Assembly (NCBI GenBank): GCA_030619095.1 | Contig: JAUXCB010000021.1 | Location: forward strand, 1-11,053 | Direction: 5' to 3' | DNA length: 11,053 nt | From: Verrucomicrobiota bacterium | GTDB lineage: Bacteria; Verrucomicrobiota; Kiritimatiellia; Kiritimatiellales; Tichowtungiaceae | Shown here: positions 8,347 to 11,053 of the stretch, one piece after another | Layout: every line of letters begins with the position of its first letter | Numbering within the stretch: position 1 is the first letter of the stretch | Program-made: the position numbers and the translations under genes | The notes under the pieces: generated by a model | What the model saw: only the letters and a program-made list of their open reading frames with translations | Databases searched by the model: none | Told to the model about the DNA's origin: nothing

Positions 8347-8691
8347 CAGGAGGCGAATACCGGAAATCATCTCGTAGACTATGAGCAGGCGATCACGAAT
8401 CCGGTTTCCACAGAAGTATTTAAACTCGATGAAAAATGGGCGGTCGCGAACCCTGAAAAGGCCACAGAAATCACAGCCTATAACGCAAGCGTTGTTGCGC
8501 GGGTCGGTGAAGATGCGGTTGAAACGACTACCCTTAAATCGTATAAGTATGACTCTGCGCTTAGCCTGCTGATTACAAAGTTGCTTCCCAAAAACAAAGG
8601 GATTCTTGGGTTTGTTCTTGCGGCACTTCTCGGCGCAATTATCTCGTCGCTGGCGGCGATTCTCAACGCGGCATCCACCCTCCTGTTTTGA
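8347..8691 (+). pseudogene. Internal remnant of a sodium/solute symporter (SSS family, vSGLT-like)
   Basis: Between the protease and rex there are 435 bp without an intact gene. Reading the frame that ends at TGA 8689-8691 gives 114 sense codons, with no ATG or GTG start. The last 40 or so residues include LPKNKGILGFVLAALLGAI and then ISSLAAILNAASTLLF. They match the conserved SSS core seen in vSGLT (LP..KG..F.ALAAAI.SSLASMLNS.ST.F). The preceding polar stretch, including YDSALSLLITK, fits the extracytoplasmic loop just before that helix. The protein stops exactly where TMD(I/L)Y normally follows, and the N-terminal helices are absent, so both ends are lost. No downstream continuation was found in the other two forward frames. 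No further gene is seen at 8306-8346 or 8692-8740. It is most likely a decayed or recombined fragment; a functional small protein is unlikely without a start codon. Confidence 0.72.
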
Positions 8692-8693
8692 GA

Positions 8694-8722
8694 GGGTTAA
8701 AAGCCAAACATCCCTTTTACCC
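8694..8722 (-). terminator. Weak hairpin downstream of rex
   Basis: GGGTTAAAAG (8694-8703) and CTTTTACCC (8714-8722) pair over 9 bp with one bulged T and a 10-nt loop. The hairpin begins about 18 nt past the rex stop. There is no T-run after the stem on either strand, so termination function is uncertain. It also sits just after the symporter remnant. Confidence 0.2.
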
Positions 8723-8740
8723 CAGACTCTTTCGACCGGG

Positions 8741-9370
8741 TTATTCCTCTTCGCGGCCGGCGAACTGGATGCGATAGAAGAGTTTTTCGAATTCCTGCTC
8801 AATATTAATATTGTGAATAAGGCAGGTCTCGCTCCCCTTCAGAGGAATCGGCGCAAAGTTGACGACACCGCGGATGGAGGTTTTCATCAGCGAGTCAACA
8901 ATCGACTGAGCAGAGGGTTCAGGCACGGTAAGCACGGCGAGCTTGATTTCGTTTTTGGAAATGTACTCTTTCATTTTACTGACATGGAAAATCGGAATCG
9001 GAGCATCGGAGTCGAGCAAGGCGGGTTCGCTATCGAATCCGGCCACCACGCGGATTCCAACCCTTGGAAATCCGTTGTAGTTCATCAGCGCACGGCCCAT
9101 CTTGCCACAGCCGAGGATGATGATTTTCTGCTTTTTATCTTTGCCCAGGATAACGTTGAGTTTTTCGAGCAAAACTTCGAGTTGATAGCCACCGCGCTTA
9201 TTGCCCGTGAGGTCGAACATCGAGAAATCCTTACGCACAAGCGATGGCGAGACCCCGATGGCATCGGCCAGGTTGTCGGAAAAGACTCGAATAAAGCCGA
9301 GTCCCTTCATTTTCTGCATGACGTTTCTGTATTTTAACAACCGGTTAATTACTTCTTCATTTGTCTTCAT
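8741..9370 (-). CDS. rex: Redox-sensing transcriptional repressor Rex
   Basis: Starting at ATG 9370 gives 209 residues, the usual Rex length. The N-terminal winged helix-turn-helix (about 1-75) includes the recognition region GVSPSLVRKDFSMF (39-52) and the wing NKRGGYQLEVLL (57-68). The Rossmann domain has a GCGKMG dinucleotide loop (87-92) and the Rex motif NFAPIPL (171-177). A C-terminal swapped helix (about 190-209) completes the fold. Rex dimers bind operators when NADH/NAD+ is low and release them when NADH accumulates, derepressing fermentation and hydrogenase genes (family knowledge). In-frame upstream starts (ATG 9397, TTG 9439) are rejected because they would extend over the predicted promoter and operator; no start has a strong RBS. 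The gene is divergent from the NuoE-like operon, its probable target. Confidence 0.93.
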   Translation of the reverse strand: MKTNEEVINRLLKYRNVMQKMKGLGFIRVFSDNLADAIGVSPSLVRKDFSMFDLTGNKRGGYQLEVLLEKLNVILGKDKKQKIIILGCGKMGRALMNYNGFPRVGIRVVAGFDSEPALLDSDAPIPIFHVSKMKEYISKNEIKLAVLTVPEPSAQSIVDSLMKTSIRGVVNFAPIPLKGSETCLIHNINIEQEFEKLFYRIQFAGREEE

Positions 9371-9390
9371 AGGCACATAATTAGGTTTAA

Positions 9391-9408
9391 ATGACATTTT
9401 CGTGTCAT
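9391..9408. promoter_or_regulatory. Candidate operator (18-bp inverted repeat) at the rex transcription start
   Basis: ATGACA and TGTCAT arms are separated by 6 bp (TTTTCG). The total length and layout fit a dimeric winged-helix repressor. It abuts the predicted rex -10 box (9409-9414) and covers the likely start point, the expected place for autorepression. The arms do not match the common Rex half-site TTGTGAA/TTGTTAA, so another regulator or a lineage-specific Rex site is possible. Confidence 0.35.
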
Positions 9409-9439
9409 ATTTTAGACCATTCGGCGCATTTAATGTCAA
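9409..9439 (-). promoter_or_regulatory. Candidate sigma70-like promoter for rex
   Basis: On the minus strand a perfect TTGACA (9439-9434) is followed after 19 bp by TAAAAT (9414-9409). The spacing is 2 bp longer than ideal. The predicted start lies near 9402, about 30 nt before the chosen rex ATG and inside the ATGACA/TGTCAT repeat. Confidence 0.45.
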
Positions 9440-9537
9440 ACATATTACCTACATGCGATCTAAAATAACAAAATCATAACATTTTAGTTGTTTGCAATCT
9501 TGGGAGGAGTAACCTGCCGAAAATTTTGGAGGAAATT

Positions 9538-10008
9538 ATGTCTGAGAATAAATTACCGGCTGAGTTGATCCGTTTCATCGAAGATTGGAAAGAGAAGCCT
9601 GGCAACCTAATTATGGTTCTGCACCGTGTGCAGCAACACTTCGGGTTTATCCCGCGTGAAACTGCATTTGAAGTGGCCAAATTGCTAGATGTGCCGGTCG
9701 CCAAAATCTATGGCGTCATCACATTCTACCACCTGTTCCGACTGACCAAGCCCGGCCGCAACCAAATTGCGGTCTGTATGGGAACGGCCTGCTACCTTAA
9801 AGGGGGCGAAGATTTGATTCTGGAGTTCGAGCGGTTGCTCGGCGTCGGCATCAACACGGTCACAGAGGATGGCGAGTTCTCCGTTGAAGCCGTGCGTTGC
9901 ATCGGTTGCTGTGGATTGGCTCCGGTCTTGACGGTGAACGGTGAGGTCTTCGGCAATGTAAAAACCAAAGATTGCAAAAAAATAATCGACCAGATCAAAG
10001 GGAAATAA
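9538..10008 (+). CDS. NuoE/HydC-like [2Fe-2S] subunit of an NADH-linked hydrogenase or dehydrogenase
   Basis: This 156-residue protein has the complex I 24-kDa fold. A helical N-terminal part (about 1-70) carries VLHRVQQHFGFIPRE and IYGVITFYHLF. A thioredoxin-like [2Fe-2S] domain has four ligand cysteines, C80 and C85 (CMGTAC), then C121 and C125 (CIGCCGLAPV). C124 is an additional cysteine where many homologues have alanine. The subunit passes electrons between a NuoF-like flavin subunit and the rest of a cytoplasmic complex. Because ATPase, HndB-like and NuoF-like genes follow directly, it is probably the HydC/HndA subunit of an [FeFe]-hydrogenase and not part of respiratory complex I. ATG 9538 has GGAGGA 4 nt upstream and is preferred to an in-frame TTG at 9526 that overlaps this RBS. 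It is first in its operon. Confidence 0.92.
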   Translation: MSENKLPAELIRFIEDWKEKPGNLIMVLHRVQQHFGFIPRETAFEVAKLLDVPVAKIYGVITFYHLFRLTKPGRNQIAVCMGTACYLKGGEDLILEFERLLGVGINTVTEDGEFSVEAVRCIGCCGLAPVLTVNGEVFGNVKTKDCKKIIDQIKGK

Positions 10009-10557
10009 GTGCATGCAACGCTATGCGATTTGATGATGGATCTGGTTCAAAACTCCATCGAGGCAGAGGCCACAGAAATCGAACTGACCCTCTGTGAAAC
10101 AAGCGAGCAGGTTGAATTCAGCGTGAAGGACAACGGAAACGGCATGAGCAAAGAAATACAGAACAAGGCAATCGACCCGTTCTATAGCGACGGGAAGAAG
10201 CACGCGCATCGGCGCGTCGGTCTCGGCCTGCCCTTTCTGCTTCAAACAGCCGAAGCCACCGGAGGCCGCGCAACCATTGAGTCGAAAGAGGGTTGCGGAA
10301 CAATGATTCGCTTCTGCGCGCAGGCACAGCACATGGATCTGCCCCCGTTGGGGGAATTCGCTTCGACCGCCACAATGATGATGTCGCAACCGTCAAACAG
10401 CAACCTGCGTATCGTGCGGAAAACCCGGAGCGACCACTACGAACTCTCCCGCAGGGAGCTTGAAGAAACGCTGGGCGACCTCAATGATTCTCAAAACCTG
10501 ATACTGATCAAAACCTATATTGGATCTCTGGAAGAAAATTTAGAAAAGGCGGGATAA
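10009..10557 (+). CDS. Stand-alone GHKL (histidine-kinase-like) ATPase in a hydrogenase operon
   Basis: This 182-residue protein consists of an HATPase_c fold and a short tail. The N box DLVQNSIEA (11-19), G1 box DNGNGM (41-46) and G2 box GLGLPFL (71-77) are intact, so ATP binding is likely. There is no phosphoacceptor-histidine (HisKA) domain, transmembrane segment or sensor domain before it, so it is not a conventional sensor kinase. The tail (about 110-182) has no motif I recognise beyond a Glu/Leu-rich, probably helical end. The start is GTG 10009, directly after the TAA of the NuoE-like gene, implying translational coupling; the next gene follows after 3 bp. Similar ATPases occur between hydC-like and hydB-like genes in many NADH-linked [FeFe]-hydrogenase operons. 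Their role is not settled, and a regulatory or maturation task is only a guess. Confidence 0.88.
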   Translation: MHATLCDLMMDLVQNSIEAEATEIELTLCETSEQVEFSVKDNGNGMSKEIQNKAIDPFYSDGKKHAHRRVGLGLPFLLQTAEATGGRATIESKEGCGTMIRFCAQAQHMDLPPLGEFASTATMMMSQPSNSNLRIVRKTRSDHYELSRRELEETLGDLNDSQNLILIKTYIGSLEENLEKAG

Positions 10558-10560
10558 GCT

Positions 10561-10962
10561 ATGAGCAAACTGACACTGAACGATCTGCGCAAGCTGCGCG
10601 ACGACAAGAAAAAAGCGATGACCCAACGCGATGCCGAAAACAAAAGTGGTGAAGTGATCATCGGAATGGGAACGTGCGGAATTGCCGCCGGGGGCAAAGC
10701 CGTATTCGACGCATTTCTCGATGAATTTGAAAAGGTCGGTATCCAGGATGTCTCCATTCGTCAGACCGGTTGCATGGGGCTGTGCTTCTCGGAGCCGACG
10801 GTGGAAGTGGCCGCAGCCGGCATGCCGCGTGTGGTCTACGGAAACGTCGACGAAGAAACCGCCCGACGGATCGTCCGCGAACACCTGAAAGGGAAGGCTC
10901 TGGTGAGCGATCATATTTTCGACAAGCCCTCAGTAGATATCATTAAAGCGACGGGGAAATAA
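10561..10962 (+). CDS. HndB-like [2Fe-2S] thioredoxin-fold ferredoxin protein
   Basis: This 133-residue protein has a charged helical N-terminus (1-28, LNDLRKLRDDKKKAM) followed by a thioredoxin-like ferredoxin domain (30-112). Its motifs MGTCGIAAGGK (36-46) and TGCMGLCFSEPTVEV (69-83) are those of HndB, the small subunit of NADP-reducing hydrogenases. Three cysteines sit at C39, C71 and C75; the CxxxxC pair of NuoE-type domains is reduced to a single cysteine in the first motif. It probably relays electrons or helps assemble the complex with the neighbouring NuoE-like and NuoF-like subunits. It starts 3 bp after the ATPase stop and ends 2 bp before the next ATG, consistent with one transcript. 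A fused version of this domain occurs at the N-terminus of many HydB/HndC proteins. Confidence 0.88.
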   Translation: MSKLTLNDLRKLRDDKKKAMTQRDAENKSGEVIIGMGTCGIAAGGKAVFDAFLDEFEKVGIQDVSIRQTGCMGLCFSEPTVEVAAAGMPRVVYGNVDEETARRIVREHLKGKALVSDHIFDKPSVDIIKATGK

Positions 10963-10964
10963 TC

Positions 10965-11053
10965 ATGGCGTATAAAAACTATATTCTGGTGTGTGCGGGA
11001 ACCGCATGCGAATCCAACAAAGGCAAAGCCCTCTACGAGGCGCTCGAAAAAGA
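10965..11053 (+). CDS. Start of NuoF/HydB-like flavin subunit (3' truncated by window edge)
   Basis: Only 29 codons are visible, beginning MAYKNYILVCAGTACESNKG. The beta strand followed by CAGTAC (two cysteines four residues apart) is the start of the thioredoxin-like [2Fe-2S] domain that precedes the NADH- and FMN-binding region in HydB/HndC proteins. In complex I, NuoF lacks this extension, so it favours a hydrogenase-type or formate dehydrogenase-type subunit. The ATG lies 2 bp past the preceding stop. The identity rests on a short stretch and on operon order, so it is probable but not certain. Confidence 0.75.
   Translation, partial: MAYKNYILVCAGTACESNKGKALYEALEK

Noticed and set aside
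9371..9439. N-terminal extensions of Rex from ATG 9397 or TTG 9439
   Set aside because: They would make Rex longer than usual and run over the predicted rex promoter and inverted repeat; the added residues are not Rex-like.
9467..9492. AACAA and TTGTT pair as a Rex operator for the NuoE-like operon
   Set aside because: Half-sites are in the wrong order (Rex sites read TTGT...ACAA) and are 16 bp apart.
9502..9509. Second Shine-Dalgarno-like GGGAGGAG upstream of the NuoE-like gene, suggesting a leader peptide
   Set aside because: No ATG or GTG follows at a usable distance; the GGAGGA at 9528-9533 serves the gene.

Overview
The window holds nine intact or partial protein genes and one gene remnant. 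It looks like a chromosomal segment of an anaerobic or facultatively anaerobic bacterium with a moderately GC-rich genome. The gene set is an EttA end, ClpC, an NHA-type antiporter, Pgi, a lipoprotein-type tail-specific protease, and Rex beside the start of an NADH-linked hydrogenase operon. Together with a Na+/solute symporter remnant, this fits the PVC group, for example Kiritimatiellota or Verrucomicrobiota. That placement is a weak inference from gene style, not from a marker gene. No rRNA, tRNA, CRISPR array or insertion sequence was seen.

Left part (1-6056). The 3' end of ettA (+) converges on a leftward series transcribed pgi, then antiporter, then clpC. pgi and the antiporter gene lie 11 bp apart and are probably co-transcribed. 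clpC follows after 81 bp and has its own candidate promoter. A perfect 30-bp palindrome lies between the convergent ettA and clpC ends.

Middle (6057-8740). A short divergent region separates pgi from a rightward gene for a Prc/Tsp-type S41 protease with a lipoprotein signal peptide. The pgi leader contains a 13-bp inverted repeat that could hide the pgi ribosome binding site. After the protease there are 435 bp with no intact gene. They contain an open fragment (8347-8691) whose end clearly resembles the core of sodium/solute symporters (SSS, vSGLT-like) but lacks both termini.

Right part (8741-11053). rex (-), the NADH/NAD+-sensing repressor, is divergent from a tightly packed rightward operon: a NuoE/HydC-like [2Fe-2S] subunit, a stand-alone GHKL (histidine-kinase-like) ATPase, an HndB-like [2Fe-2S] thioredoxin-fold protein, and the start of a NuoF/HydB-like subunit cut by the window edge. 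This order is the known start of NADH-linked, often electron-bifurcating, [FeFe]-hydrogenase operons. The catalytic subunit is not visible here, so the hydrogenase assignment is inferred. Rex next to it suggests that the operon responds to the NADH/NAD+ ratio. The most open biological question is what the orphan ATPase does in this complex.
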